The translations under genes and the position numbers were made by a program. The notes beneath the pieces were generated by a model, which had not been told where the DNA came from, did no database searches, and saw only the letters and a program-made list of their open reading frames with translations. Positions 10,476 through 22,878 of a stretch of 64,000 nt of DNA are shown one piece after another; the first letter of the stretch is position 1; each line of letters starts with the position of its first letter. The DNA lies in NCBI GenBank assembly GCA_038502055.1, contig JAXRKN010000039.1, forward strand, positions 1,488,001 through 1,552,000, given 5' to 3'. Source of the stretch: Tanytarsus gracilentus. Its lineage: Eukaryota; Arthropoda; Insecta; Diptera; Chironomidae.

Positions 10476-11398
10476 ATGAGTTCAATCGGCACAGGCGTAA
10501 GTTAAAATCAATCATAAATAAAGAATGTCCATTAGCAGCATGAAGTTTACTCTCAATATTCACTTTTAGTACGATTTATCAGCGTCACAATTTTCGCCGG
10601 ACGGTCGAGTTTTCCAAGTTGAATATGCACAAAAAGCTTCGGAAATTTCTGGCACTGCTATTGGTCTTCGGGGTAAGGATGGATGCGTTTTGGCCGTCGA
10701 GAAAGTGATTGGCAGTAAGCTTCATGAACCCGACTCGGGTCGTAGAATTTTCACAATTGAAAATAGTATTGGAATGGTAAGTTCCGCTGGATGTTCAGCT
10801 ATATGATTGTGTGTGAGGTTAATGATGACAAACAAAAAATTTTCTCTCGTCATCTTTGTAGGTAATTTGTGGACTCATCACCGATGGTCGCGCTGTTGTT
10901 AATTATGCATTGAAGGAAGCTCAAGACTACCGACGACAATACGGTCAAACGATTCCATTAAAGATTTTAAATGATCGATTATCGAGTTTGTTTCACGCAT
11001 ATACACTCTATAGTGCAGTTCGTCCTTACGGAGTTTGCATTATTCTAACAACTTGGACTGAACAAAATGGAGCTGAAATGTATTGCATCGAGACATCGGG
11101 CGTGTCATTCGGCTATTATGGATGTGCAACTGGAAAAGCTAAGCAAGCAGCCAAGACCGAAATCGAGAAACTTAAATTGGATTCGCTCTCGACTCGCGAT
11201 CTCTTGAATGAGGGTGCTAAAATCATCTACCGTGTCAACGAGGACTCGAGTGATAGTGATCAAAAATTCAAGCTCGAGCTCTCATGGGTTGGCAAAGATA
11301 CGAACGGCGTTCATCAAATTTGTCCCGTGAATTTGTACGAGGAAGCAAAGGCATCTGCAACAGCGGCCATGGAGCAAGGAGACAGCGATGTCGAATAA
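10476..11398 (+). CDS. Prosalpha7: 20S proteasome subunit alpha-7 (PSMA3 type), 254 aa
   Basis: Exons are 10476-10496, 10570-10776 and 10862-11398. This is a structural alpha-ring subunit of the 20S proteasome core in cytosol and nucleus; alpha subunits gate entry and have no protease site. The N-terminal alpha signature is complete: Y-D-L-S-A-S-Q-F-S-P-D-G-R-V-F-Q-V-E-Y-A with A-Q-K-A after it. Alpha-7/PSMA3 features follow, including G-T-A-I-G-L-R-G-K-D-G-C-V-L-A-V-E-K and the Y-G-C-A-T-G-K-A-K-Q-A-A-K-T-E-I-E-K block. The C-terminal tail is acidic, as in this subunit. Length matches the family (about 255). The first exon encodes only MSSIGTG, a common arrangement. jagunal follows 352 bases downstream on the same strand. 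Confidence 0.96.
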
Positions 11399-11750
11399 AT
11401 TTATCATTTCCTTACATTTATATATTGATTTTGGTTTCATGAAAAATTAAAATAAAATTTTCATCTCAGATCTACTCGACTAGTGGTTTTTAAAATATTT
11501 TTTTAGAATTTTTCACATTCAACTTGAAATAATTTAACAGAAATAATAAAATAATAATTTAAAAAATATTTAAATAAAAACCGTTAAATTTAAATTTTCG
11601 CATCTTTTACAGAATTTTTTTTTCAAAGCTTCACTCGATCGCCGTAAGTTTCGGCAGCTGCCAACAAGATGCAATAAGTTGCGATAAAAAAAATTAAGTG
11701 GAATATTTAGTTAATTTAGTTGTTAATAACCGCAGGGATTTACAAAAGCG
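11399..11750. other. Spacer between proteasome alpha-7 and jagunal
   Basis: 352 bases of AT-rich sequence holding the proteasome gene's 3' end (AATAAAA-like words near 11450) and the jagunal promoter/5' UTR. Nothing specific was recognised. Confidence 0.5.
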
Positions 11751-12770
11751 ATGGCATCACGTGGCGGCGCTGTTCCCATAGGCACAGATGGAACTGACTT
11801 TTTGCATCGACAGCGTGTCGCTGAGCATTATCAAAAAAGGTAGATTTTTGTCAGGAAAAATTTTTTGTTACTATTTTTAATCGCGGACAGGATTGTATGG
11901 GGAATTTTTCTTTCCTCAAGAAACTTCAAAATTGTGAATGAAAATTGTTTGCAAACGCTCGCACTTGGCTCCTCTAAAATTATTGACATTGAATAAGTTT
12001 TCATTGTCTCGCGAATTAAATTTTTTGACTATTTTGTAGTTTTTATTTATTTCAACTATTTTTGGCTCTTTTTTAGTGCTCTCAACAAATCACGTCTGAA
12101 AATCTGCATATTCTTTCACTATCTGTTGTTTTTTGTGATGCTCGGAAAATTATCTGCCGATATTCTGGATAAACTCGATATTTTTATTTTGGAAATTGAA
12201 GAATTGAGAGTTCCAAAACCATTGTGGTGAGTTTTTAACGGTTAATTTTTGAATTTTAGAAAGCTTAAAATTCCAGTCCAGTTTAAAATAAATGCTAATT
12301 TATTAATCACCCTTCTTTTATAGGTGGGAATATGTCTGGTGTGTTTCTGTAATTTTATCGTTTGTCGGCTTATCAGCAGCTCGATCCAATCAAGTGCTTA
12401 ACATGCAAAAATACATGATTGCAGTTGTAGTATTTGGCCTATTTCCCGTATTCTACTGTCTAGCTTTCTACTCGAGCGATGTACTCGAATATATGCACAT
12501 GGACGAGGACACAGATCTCGAAGATACTGACATAAAAATATGGCAGGTAAGACATCGAAAAAATAGATTTAATTAGTTGAAAAGAGAACTGTACTTATAA
12601 GTGCATGACCTCAATGTGTTTCTAAGATTGAACTCTTGCAGAATCTGCCCTATGGACTCCTATGGTACGGTTTCGCTTTCGCCGCTATTCAAATTCATGG
12701 GTTTTCATTGTACTTTGCATGGAACTTAATAAGTGCGTGGAAGTCTCGAGGCGCAAAGAAGACTCAATAA
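11751..12770 (+). CDS. jagn: Jagunal ER membrane protein, 196 aa
   Basis: Exons are 11751-11839, 12077-12226, 12324-12546 and 12642-12770. Jagunal is a four-pass ER membrane protein. In flies it is needed for ER reorganisation and vesicle traffic in the oocyte, and in mammals (JAGN1) for neutrophil secretion. The N-terminus M-A-S-R-G-G-x-x-x-x-G-T-D-G matches the family closely. So do R-Q-R-V-A-x-H-Y-Q, L-N-K-S-R-L-K, S-A-D-I-L-D-K-L-D-I-F-x-L-E-I-E-E-L and H-G-F-S-L-Y-F-A-W-N-L. Membrane helices lie near residues 38-58, 85-105, 118-135 and 165-185. The C-terminus is basic (W-K-S-R-G-A-K-K-T-Q), as expected for a KKxx-like ER tail. Length matches the fly protein. Confidence 0.95.
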
Positions 12771-13609
12771 ACTTTTGTTAAATCTAAACTTTTAATCAAC
12801 GTTGGACTTTTACTATCATCGAAGGAATTGAGAAAAAAAAATATTTTTCATCACCAATCATCAAATTTTTAAAAGGGAATATTTTACAAGTGTCTAAGAC
12901 TATAGAGGCATGCATACAAGAAAAAAAAGTTTTAAGTTTACAATCGCAAAGAAGAAAAAAAGTGAGATCCGATTTCATCATCATCCAAAACTGCCGTAGA
13001 TAATTTCTAAAAAAAACTTAGTTCAATGCTTAAAAAAATGACTTTTGGGATTTACTTTAAACTTCACTCAATTCGGGTTGGGATTTGCAAATTTTAAACT
13101 AAATTTCATTGAATCACAAAAATTTATTATTTTAGTAATCTTAGGTTTGTGGTTTGCGTCTCCTTGGTACTCCAACGCGCTACCTCTCGTCATCAATCAA
13201 TCAATCAATGAAATTTCATTGAATCACAAAAATTTATAAAATGGGATTAAATGCACAATAATTCATAGGAACTCCAAAAGTCATTCATATAAATTAATGT
13301 TTTATCGTGTTCGCCACTTGTCAAGATCGATGTAAGCTCTTTACGTACATTACAAAATACTCTTAAATTGACTTTTATGCGGGCGGGATATACGAATTTA
13401 AGTGTTATAAAGATGTGAATAAAAATGGAAGGAAATTGAGATACAACAGAATTTTTTAAATTATAATTTTACTTTTATTGAAGAAGATAATTTTCATATA
13501 AATATTTTCTTGAATTGATTTAGTGATTTTAATATTAATTTTTTCTTTATAAAGAGAGTGAAACAAAAATTCTTGCGGAGATTTAGCGAGAGAATCAATG
13601 CAACATTAG
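12771..13609. other. Intergenic with a direct-repeat-flanked insertion
   Basis: The tails of jagunal (+) and the katanin-like gene (-) converge here. Apart from the insertion at 13101-13237 the sequence is AT-rich and holds no supportable gene. Confidence 0.55.
13101..13237 (-). mobile_element. Possible tRNA-derived SINE-like insertion between 27-base direct repeats
   Basis: Two identical 27-base copies (13101-13127 and 13211-13237) flank 83 bases of different, more GC-rich sequence. Read on the minus strand, the insert starts with TTGA repeats. It then contains GAGGTAGCGCGTTGGAGTAC, which resembles the D-arm/A-box of a tRNA (compare TAGCGCGT in elongator Met tRNA). No full cloverleaf or B box is present, so it is a fragment at best. 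The direct repeats look like a long target-site duplication. A simple local duplication is the alternative. Confidence 0.35.
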
Positions 13610-16600
13610 TTAACAAGACCCGTATTCCGACATCCATTCCTCGAATTTTTTAACGTCAGATTCCGAGACAGATTTTTTCGTTTTAGTTATCGCCTCTTTA
13701 AAGTCATCCGGCGTAACTGGCAAATCGACATCTTCACGCTTTATTAATTTTATTTCAGCGGGTGTTTTGCCCATTATTTTACGTCGCATCGCCATCAACG
13801 CTGCATCACTGTTAGAATATAAAATTTTATTAAAGTCAATCCTATAAGATTCAAAGTTAAATCAGTAGCTTACCGACAAACATTAGCAATATCAGCACAC
13901 GAATATCCATTCATACTTTCAGCTATTTTATTTATGTCCAACTCGCTGCACGTTGAAATATTCTTAAGGTAAAGGTTCAAAAGAGCGAGACGACTCTCAT
14001 CGTTCGGAAGACTCACAAACACCCGCTTCTCAAACCTTCTACGGAATGCTTGATCAATTCTCCAAGGATGATTTGTTGCTGCAAGAACCATCACTTTTAC
14101 ATCATCTTCGCTTTGCTCGTTATTCAAACCGTCCATTTGAATTAAAAGCTGTTATTAAAAAAAACGTTAAAAATTTATAAAGATCTGAAGTGAACTTACC
14201 TCAGCTTTAAATCTCCTTGACGCCTCATGCTCCGAGTCTTCTCTCCCAGTTGAACACAAGCTATCGACTTCATCAAAGAAAATTGTCGAGGGTGCATGAA
14301 ATCTCGCCATCTCAAAGAGCAATCGAACGAGCTTTTCTGAATCTCCACGGTATTTTGAGGTCAACGTGCTCGATGAAACATTAAAGAAGGTTGTATTACA
14401 TTCGGTCGCCACAGCTTTAGCCAGCATAGTTTTTCCAGTGCCGGGTGGACCCACAAGTAAAATTCCTCTCCATGGTCGTCGAATGCCTCTAAAGAAGTCG
14501 GGCATGATCATTGGCAGCACAACGGCTTCCTGCAGGATCCCTTTCGCGTCATTAAGACCCGCGATGTCACTCCACTGAGTTTTAGGATATTTCTGCAAAA
14601 TATCTTTCTCAATTGTGTCCACGAGACTCATCTCGTAGCCAATCGTGTTGAAAACTTTTTGCTTTCCACTCATTTTTTTTATCGGCGATTTTCTCGATTG
14701 CTTCGGCGACGTCGTGCTGTTTGTGTTTGAATTTTCTTCGATTGAATTTTCTTGATCATCGGAATTTCCTTCCTCTGATGATGATTTTTTAGGTTCTTTG
14801 ATAATTTTTGATGACGATAATTTTCTAAATGCTCTCATGCGCTCGACAGATCTTGATTTTCTGAAAGCTGATTTCATCGCAGACGATCGAGACTTTTTTG
14901 ATGTTTCAGTGGTGTAGGCAACACTGTTGACTGAACTTGAGTTGGTGTGAATTGAAGGCAGCGTTGGCTGAAGTTCTGGATCGTGACGACGCAAGGAACT
15001 TCGCCAACGATTGTCCTGTGGATTATTTTGCCTCATTATCGGCGCCACTTCTAAGATTGAGGAGAAAAGATTAGGAAAATTTTAATTACTGAATTTTTAT
15101 TCACACGCAACAAAAAAGAAGTTTGAATAGGAAAATTAGTGAAGTGTATCACACTTATGAAAGTCCAAGAGAATTTAATTTTTTATTAAGAATTTAATTT
15201 TACTGGATTTTAATTTGGATAAAATTTAATTCTATAAATAAATTTAAAGTAATTTTTTAAATGCTGGATTTAATTTAATCGTGACGTTTTTTACACAAGC
15301 AAAATTTTGTCCGCTTTTTATTGTTTGTTGCGATGTGAGGAAAGCTGAAGAAAAAATATACAATTTCCTGTTTCCTGGCCATCGTGATGTCAAAAGCCCA
15401 AACTTCTTTCCTTCATTCCATATAATTAGAAGAAATTTTGCCTTGAAAAAAAGTTTCTCTTTTCGCAATTTGTTGTGAGGCAAGGAAAAAGTTTTTGGAA
15501 AATAATGACCACTTGAGGTATTAGAAGGGTGTAAAAAAAGCATAGTGAATGATCATAAGAAGGCGATAAGTAAATGACCTGAATTTATACTTTATGGACT
15601 TTATTGTGTATGCATGACGAGAGAATCTTGGATTTTTTTTAGTTTCCTACGTCGAACGACATAATGCATGATTAGTAAAGGAACGACATTAAAAAAAATT
15701 ATGAAGAATTTAGGGAAATTTTAAATTATTTTTTTTTATGAAAACATGATGAATTTTTGAATTGGTCCTAAATTAATTTTTGTTTCAAGTTTTTTTTTCG
15801 CATAAATTTTCTCTCAAAGTTCTTGAGACGATGCAAATGAGTTGCATATTAGCCTTTGGTAATAGTAATCGTAGCATGCGAGTGAGTTCAACACTTTGCA
15901 TTTGTGAGTATAAAAAGTGATTCAATGTATGTGAAGGCCGTCGTAGCGGTTGTGATGTCAAAAAGTGGAAAATGATTAATAACATATTCAAATACCTTGA
16001 GTAGGGATCTTTTTACTGCTGACATTGCTGCCATTGAAAGTGCCTCGATGTGACGCGTTCGAGTTAGAGGGAAGATTTTGGGTACTTGTTGCTTTCTTCA
16101 CGGGTCGATGTGTGGTGATTTTAGTTAAGGCATATGGGGTTGATAAACTATCGAGAATGAGTGAGTCCATCATTCTTGCAAGGCCAGATGCCGGAGTCGT
16201 GCTTGACGGATTAAAGTAAGTAATTTATTTATTTTTTCAAACTAATTAAATTATTTTAGATTTAAATCCAGTTGGATTAAAAAATATATTTTCAATTCGT
16301 GATTATTAACAGCATTAAAAGTGAGTCCCTGCTCTCCTCCAATTTATTTCACCAATTAAGCCAAAGACCGTTGACCCACTTCTACGTTTAAATTTCTTAC
16401 TTCACGCATTTCCTTTCCTCTTTTGCACTTTCTTGCCTGCTTATAGCTCTCATAAAATTGTAGTTGATATTATAATGAGTTAAACTCTCGAAGGCATATT
16501 AACCCAAATTCTAATTCATTACAAAAAGTTCTCTCTCGACTTCAATTGTATGCGTAATGCCTAATGATTTGACCCAATATTTTGACGGGTAGTAAATTGC

Positions 16601-17683
16601 CAAAAAGTACAACAATGAGACGGTTAATAGAAAAAAATTATCGATGTATGATTGAGTGTGTGCTTTTAACCTAGAATTCATTATGAAGTACCGTGAAAAT
16701 TAAAAAAGGAAATGTGGATCTTTCGGTCATACATTGATGCATGAAAAATTTATTGAGACCACAATAACTTTATTATTGAGGTGGCATCAATTATTTGGCG
16801 TTATCTTTAATTACATCTATTGCATGTTCGATAAAATCTGATTAAGTTTCATAACCTCAGAGAATTTTGATGCGTTTTATTTAAATAATACGATTAAGTG
16901 TCATCAATGGTCAGTGAGCTTAACAAATCACGAACGATATTTTTAGTTTTGAAATTTAAAATTTTTTAATTTGTAACATTTAAATTCACACGTGTTTAAA
17001 ATATTTTTAGCAATTATTTTACAAAAATAAAATCTCGCTTTTTACAACGAGCGGAAATTGTCAAACAACCAAAATAGAAAAATTGCCTACAATAATTTTC
17101 TTTTCGCCCACTTAAGGCACTAAAGTCGGTTAAAGTTATTTTTATGTAGACCCAAATAAATAAGTAATGAGCTCGAGTCCTACAAATGTGTCGAAATTTT
17201 TTTCATTAACCAATTTCGTTGAATAGAACTCCTCTTTTCCAAGTGCATTACAATCAAGCATTGGAAAATGGGATAATGCACAAACACACACTTGGCCAGT
17301 TAATGGGGTGAATGTCCTCGCGAGTTGAGGGAAAAAGGAGGAAAAACAGCAACAACGAAAGTTATAATCGCGAAGGGGAGAAAATGAAATTAAAGGTGGA
17401 CGAATGTAGACCACAACGAATGGCCATCGATCAATAATCCAAAAAAATAAATTAAGAAATTAAAAATTTACCACTGGTGCAGATTCCAGAGTGAGTGGTA
17501 CGAAGGTGCGTGTCTGATAATCGGCACCGGCATAGACACTTCATATTCGACGTGGCAGTCATTATTGACATTTGAATTTGAGATACTTCGATGCATCTTT
17601 TGACTGGTTTGATATCCAATTTGTGGCTGTTGCTGATGATGAACTTGTGACGGTCCACCACCATAATAACTTTGTTCATACAT
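13610..17683 (-). CDS. Katanin p60-like microtubule-severing AAA ATPase, 580 aa
   Basis: Five exons on the minus strand: 17683-17472, 16201-15996, 15050-14200, 14148-13874 and 13808-13610, with all phases agreeing. The enzyme uses ATP to pull tubulin tails through a hexamer and sever microtubules. The AAA module is intact: Q-W-S-D-I-A-G-L, Walker A GPPGTGKT (about 340-347), the pore loop SKYRGDSEK (about 371-379), Walker B IFFDEVDSLC (about 395-404), A-A-T-N-H-P-W and an R-R-R-F arginine finger region. The Vps4-type C-terminal helix ends F-E-E-W-M-S-E-Y-G-S. The Ser-rich linker and Tyr/Gln-rich N-terminus suggest kat-60L1 rather than canonical katanin-60. No MIT domain is evident in this isoform. 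The exon 1 to 2 join is the least certain: its acceptor is weak but the phase fits. Confidence 0.87.
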
Positions 17684-18223
17684 TTTTTCGGGGATTTTTT
17701 CTTTAATCACTCAACATTTTTAATTTCACTACGCGCGAGTGTGAACACAAGAAACGTCCGAGTGGCTTGAAAGTCGGCGAATGACTGAAGGAGCTCGCGA
17801 GACTGAAAAAGGACTAAAAAGGACTGACCAATATTTTTTTCGATTCGTTTTTTCTACGCGAGGGCAAAATTATTAGTTTTTTCGCTTCTTTTTACCTTCA
17901 ATGAAATTCTTGACGTGCCATAAAAAAAGAGAGTGAAAATGAGAAGTGTAATGGTGCTTGCATGAAAAGACCGAATTTTTATTCTCATGTGAGAAAATAA
18001 TTTGGAATGATGAACTTAATGTGTGTATTTGGGTATTCGACAAGTGTGTCCCTAATTGGATTATTTGGAGTTTAATTTTTAAAATTGGGTGAAATTTATT
18101 CAAATAATGAATTGAGACTAAATACATTAAAAATATAATTTTTTAACCATGCCATGATTTATTTCTGAAACCTCTTAATTGAATTTAAATCGCATTTCAA
18201 CAGTTCTAGATTTAAATTTAAAC

Positions 18224-18274
18224 CCTCGATTAAAAATTTAAATCCTCGATTAATCCTTGATTAAAAATTTAAAA
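18224..18274. repeat. Three imperfect tandem copies of CCTCGATTAAAAATTTAAA
   Basis: Copies begin at 18224, 18244 and about 18255; the middle one is truncated. The unit carries the TTAATC/GATTAA word that recurs in small inverted-repeat elements across the window. It may be a decayed fragment of such an element. Confidence 0.4.
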
Positions 18275-18984
18275 CTATTTTCATACGGATTTAAATGAAT
18301 GAAATTTAAGCTGTTTGCTCAAAAAATCAATCGAGATAAACTCTTTCAAGGCCTAACTATTTTTCAATACCACTGCCGCATTAAAAACCTCATCACATGC
18401 TCATTCGAGACAATTTTGGCCATGTGTCAAGAAAATTTCTATCCAAAATATTTTCGCAATTTATTTTTTACGACTATCGAGTGGGGAAATTTTTTACTAT
18501 TTTTTTTGCGGAAGTAATAATTTTTCCTCCACTGTTCTCGCTCAAATTCCAAATTCTATAGCGGTGGACTTTAAAGGTCATTGGACTACTTTTTTTATTC
18601 AATGAACTAACATTGGCCATTGCTTTATTCCTTTATGTGCTTGACATGATACTTAATGAACTTTTTGCATTCTCGTAACCTTCTTCGCACAATATTTATG
18701 ATTTATTCCCAACTCGCTCTTTGTCATTCTCAAGGAAATTTTTTTGCACTTTTAATTTATTTAAAATTTCCACATATCAAAGAAATTTTAGAAACTTACA
18801 ATGTGTGCTCAATTTTGTGAATTGTTGCATTTCTTATGATGATTCTCTCGCGAACAAAAGTCGTGTCTCCGAAGAACATTTTTAAGAATTATAAATTTCT
18901 ACTAAAAAATAAAATTTCTCGTCTTTTGCGTTATAAACTCTCTAAGATGAACGGATGCTGCGTTCAGTAGGCGATAAAAATTAC

Positions 18985-19002
18985 TCATCACTGCAGTGAT
19001 GA
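18985..19002. promoter_or_regulatory. 18-base perfect palindrome TCATCACTGCAGTGATGA
   Basis: Every base pairs with its mirror across the centre CTGCAG. It lies about 1.3 kb upstream of the katanin-like start and 3.9 kb upstream of the first NDRG start. A dimeric transcription-factor site is possible. No named factor is claimed. Confidence 0.3.
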
Positions 19003-19054
19003 CTGGTAAGGTCCTTTTTTAGAGGGTTGAGTACGACTCTGGAAAAATATCCTC

Positions 19055-19064
19055 GCGCATGCGC
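19055..19064. promoter_or_regulatory. GCGCATGCGC palindrome (NRF-1/Ewg-type site)
   Basis: The palindrome CGCGCATGCGCT fits the NRF-1 consensus YGCGCAYGCGCR in its core. In insects the homologous factor is Erect wing. CpG-rich words are rare in this AT-rich region, which makes the match noticeable. A second one lies at 49715-49724 by the eEF1A promoter. Confidence 0.35.
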
Positions 19065-21962
19065 TTTAAAAGAGTTGCTAGGGAAATTTTCTCGCGTTGA
19101 AAAGCTTTCGAGGGGAAAAATTTATTTCACGTTGAAAAACGAAGGGAAGAAGTTCAGCTTGAAGTATTTTTAAAAATGATTTAATCATCAACAGAAATGA
19201 TATCGAAAATTTTCCACTAACGGTCCAAGTTCAAATTAAATAAGTAAATAATTCCAAAAAAATGTTCAACCTGTGTCCATTGCCAATTATCGCACGAACT
19301 AAGCTTAAAAAATATTTTTAAAGACGCTTTAGATTTTCTAAATAAATTATCATAACCATGTGATCTGCTGCACGCGCTTTCTTCTTTTTTCAAAAAATAA
19401 ACGGAATGTATTCGATGCTGTATCATTAGGCTTTAAAGAATTTATCTCAAAAGTTGTTAATGTCCAATGCAAATAAATAGATTTTTTCTCATCAACATGC
19501 CAAACTCTTCATATCGAGTGAGCGCAGTATAAATTAAAAATTATGAGAACATTATTTACAAACAAATTTGTGTACTTTGCCGGTGAACAAGCGTCAATAT
19601 TGACGTGCACTCGATTTTCATTAAAACCGCACTTTATTATGTCTGGATTTAGCAATTTTTAGGCACTTAAAAGAAAATTTTAATTTTCACGAATTTTTCT
19701 TTTTTTTAACGAAATTTTAATGCTGATTTTTAATTTTGTACAAAATAATTTAATTAAGCCCACAATTAATTTTAGGCACGTACAAGAAAATTTAACATTT
19801 TATGAATTTTTTTGATGAAATTTTAACTTTGTATAAAAATGAAAATAATTTAATTAAGCCCACAATAAATGTTTTCCATGTCCCAACAAGTTTGTTTACT
19901 CAGAACTCAGAATCGCACTCAATTAAGTTCAGTTTCAAATGAAATTTTTATCGCATTTATCGTGACGTGGATAATTTTTATTTTTGGTCATGAAACGCCA
20001 AATATTCGTGCATGAGTAATTTCATAAGCTTTTATCAGCTGAAAACCACTTGTATTACATTTAACTGCTTGCAAATTAAAATAATAAAATTTATTTTGTG
20101 TAAATAATAAGTTCCTCCAATTTTTCCCGCTTTTGTCCGATTAAAAGAAAAATTATTGATTTTCCTGAAAAACTTCTCAAACACACGTCAAATTGTGAGC
20201 GAGTGAAGCGGAAAGAGAATGAAAAGTAAGTTGAATGAATCGCTTTTGACGACTATCGCGATCTTTATTAGGAAGTCTTCAGCTCATGCTGTCATACCCA
20301 CATTTTTTCGCTCTAGAATTTTTCTTCATCTTCGTCAACTAGTGAGAACACTGCGATATGTCATTCGCGCCTGCCGGCATATTTTTAAGTCGTGAATGTA
20401 TAGCTACAATATATGCACACGCTCTCATACATTCAAAATATCACACACATCGCTTTGATAGGAATCATAAATGAATTTCGGCACTCATCAATCAATTTAG
20501 CTTTTTCTATGAAACATCAAGGAGTGAAAAATTTTGAACTTAGAAAATAAAAATTTTCAAAATTAAAAAACGTTTAAAATCCAGAAAATTTAAATTTTTC
20601 ACAAATTTCCAACTCTTTATAAAGGGAAATTAAATAACTTTTCACTCTCTTTCACTTCCTGAAAATCCACAGGAAATAAAAAGTTCAAACAGTGAAAATT
20701 GTGACACAGCGAGTAAATGACTCCCCTAAGAAAATTGTATTAATTTACGTGTGTATATTTTTATACTCTCAATAATGACTTTTCCCCCTTCGAAACTTTA
20801 AAAACATCGGCGATTTAGTAAATTTTGATCTTTCCGAACGTTCGCATGCATTCACTCTGCTCTGATAAAGCGTAGAATAAAAAATAAAATTTTATATCGA
20901 GAAACCGTGAAGTGAAATATTTTTTTTAATTCTTCAGCAAATTAAAAAGCAATTAAGCGTGTAAGAACTTCACTGAAAAAGATAAAGAAGAAAATTATTT
21001 TTTCACAAGGTTGAGATCAAGAGAAAAATTAGGAAAATACTTGTTGCGTTACAAAAAATGAGAGAGAGAGAAAATCTCGTTGCCAAAATTTGGCTTCTGA
21101 TTAAATTTTCAAGCTGATGAAATAAAAGAAAAAATTATTTTTTGCCGGTTATTGGAGAAGAAAATTTGTGATTTTCTCTTTCTAATTTCAATCTTAACTT
21201 AGGTTTAAATTTATGAAAAATCAACATAAAAAAATGATTAAATTTTAATTTTTTTTAAATCCATTAAATAAAAAATTTGTTGAAAAAATTCAAATTTTTA
21301 TAAACCGTTAAAATTTTTATAAAAAATAGTTTTTTAAATCAAAGATTTATTATATGAAAATAATAAATTTACGATAAATTTAATTAAATTAAAAGAGCCA
21401 AAATTTAGAAATTTCTATAGCTTCAGCTGTTTGCTACCTTTCACAATTGGGGGGTTTGAATATGAAAATTTTTCTTCAAACACAAGTTTGTAGGGAATAT
21501 CGCATCTACATAATGAGACTTGCGACTATTTATAGCGCGACTTCGACTCTTTTGAGCTGTAAAAATGAGAAAGGAAAAGAAAAACAAATTCTTCTTGTAT
21601 TTCTTCCGTCTCACTGTTTGCTGAAACGCACGTCTTTAAAGAAAGTGCCTCCCATAAGTCTGCGCGGCGTGAAAATTCACCTCGACAAAAGTTTCCACAT
21701 TTAAATTTTTTCTATATCGGCAAATGATAAAGTTGTTGTTAATAGGAAACTCAAATATTTACATTATGTAGAGAAGCGCTCGTGTAATTTGATCGGATGA
21801 AGGTTAAAAACAAATTGTTTTTTATTAAAACGCCATGACAATGATAATTTCACATGCAAAGAAAAAAGTTTAATTACTGTCGCTCAAAAAGTTATGCGAG
21901 ATTTTTGCACTTTAGCAATGTGATGAGTGCAAGGAAATTAAGCTTTTATAAAATCTTTAAAT

Positions 21963-22033
21963 CCAAGATTTATAAATTTAATCCTGGATTATATTTTTTA
22001 GACCAAGATTTATAAATTTAATCCTGGATTATA
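21963..22033. repeat. 31-base direct repeat with 40-base period
   Basis: The same 31 bases occur at 21963-21993 and 22003-22033, separated by nine bases. The unit contains AAGATTTATAAATTTAATCC and ends TGGATTATA. It is probably a local duplication of part of an AT-rich inverted-repeat element. Confidence 0.6.
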
Positions 22034-22478
22034 CTTAAATGCATCCAAATTACTAGTTTTAAAAATATTTCACTGATGTTCAAAAAACTGAATTCAGGAC
22101 TTTTATTTTTCCTTCCTTCAAGAATAATAAAAAAAGGAAATGAATTGAAAAATCTGATTATTCCCATCGACTGGAATTCAATTCGTTGAGATAATAAAAT
22201 TTAGCGCCTAATTGAGCATTGTATCGAAAGTAACAAAATAATTAATGGATTTTTGTCATGGCGCACTGGAAGTAAAGACGGCAATTTAGGTTAACAGAAC
22301 TTTTTTCACAAATTGAAAATTTATTTAACAAACGTTGTTTGAACTAATGGAAATTATTTAAATAGTCAGAATTAAGTAATTATTTGAATAATCTAAAATT
22401 TATTTCTTTTTCTTTCGCAACAGTGTTTTCCTTACTTTTTTTGCGAGCGTGAGAATAACAAAGTGTAAAATCTCAATC

Positions 22479-22584
22479 AAGGGGAGGAACACTCGGATTT
22501 AAAATACTGATTGATTTTTTAATCTTTAGAGAATATAAGCTTGGGATTTATTTAAATACGAATAAATAATAGCTGAGTGTCCTT
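22479..22584. mobile_element. Small AT-rich inverted-repeat element (MITE-like), copy B
   Basis: The left end AAGGGGAGGAACACTCGG (22479-22496) and the right end CTGAGTGTCCTT (22573-22584) are imperfect inverted repeats sharing ACACTC-G. The interior is AT-rich. The left end matches that of copy A in the first lipase. It lies about 300 bases upstream of the first NDRG start codon, so it could fall inside the promoter. Confidence 0.45.
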
Positions 22585-22878
22585 GTAAATTTAATCTCAA
22601 GCCTTTTCTCTCTGCAGGCAGCCAAAGGAAAATTTTCTTTTCTTCTTTATTTTTCAATTTGTAAAATCTCTCTCTCGCAAAAGAAAAACAACATAAATTT
22701 TTTATCTTGTTTGTGCGGGGAATTTACAGAAAGCGCAAAAGTTTTTTCGTGAGCGAGCAAAAAACGTGGTGTGAATAACATAAAAAAGTGAAGCGAGTTA
22801 ATTAATTATCGCCAGACTTAAAGTGTAAAAATAATTGTGTAACAAAGTTTCAAAGAAGAAGAAGAACAGTCATCGACA

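Larger units (their letters stand above)
17684..22878. other. 5.2 kb intergenic region between the divergent katanin-like and NDRG-family genes
   Basis: No convincing exon was found on either strand; ORFs are short and AT-driven. The region should hold the promoters and non-coding first exons of two genes with long first introns. Landmarks are a short tandem repeat (18224-18274), an 18-base perfect palindrome (18985-19002), a GCGCATGCGC site (19055-19064), a 31-base direct repeat (21963-22033) and an inverted-repeat element (22479-22584). Confidence 0.55.

Noticed and set aside
13101..13237. A functional tRNA gene on the minus strand
   Set aside because: Only an A-box/D-arm-like piece is present. 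There is no anticodon stem, T-arm or acceptor pairing, so at most it is a SINE fragment.
17142..17414. 90-codon minus-strand frame in katanin-like intron 1 as an alternative first exon
   Set aside because: No donor in a phase that joins the exon at 16201, and the protein is low in recognisable content.
21447..21704. 85-codon frame in the katanin/NDRG intergenic region
   Set aside because: No recognisable motif, no splice partners and no good start context. Chance is the better explanation.
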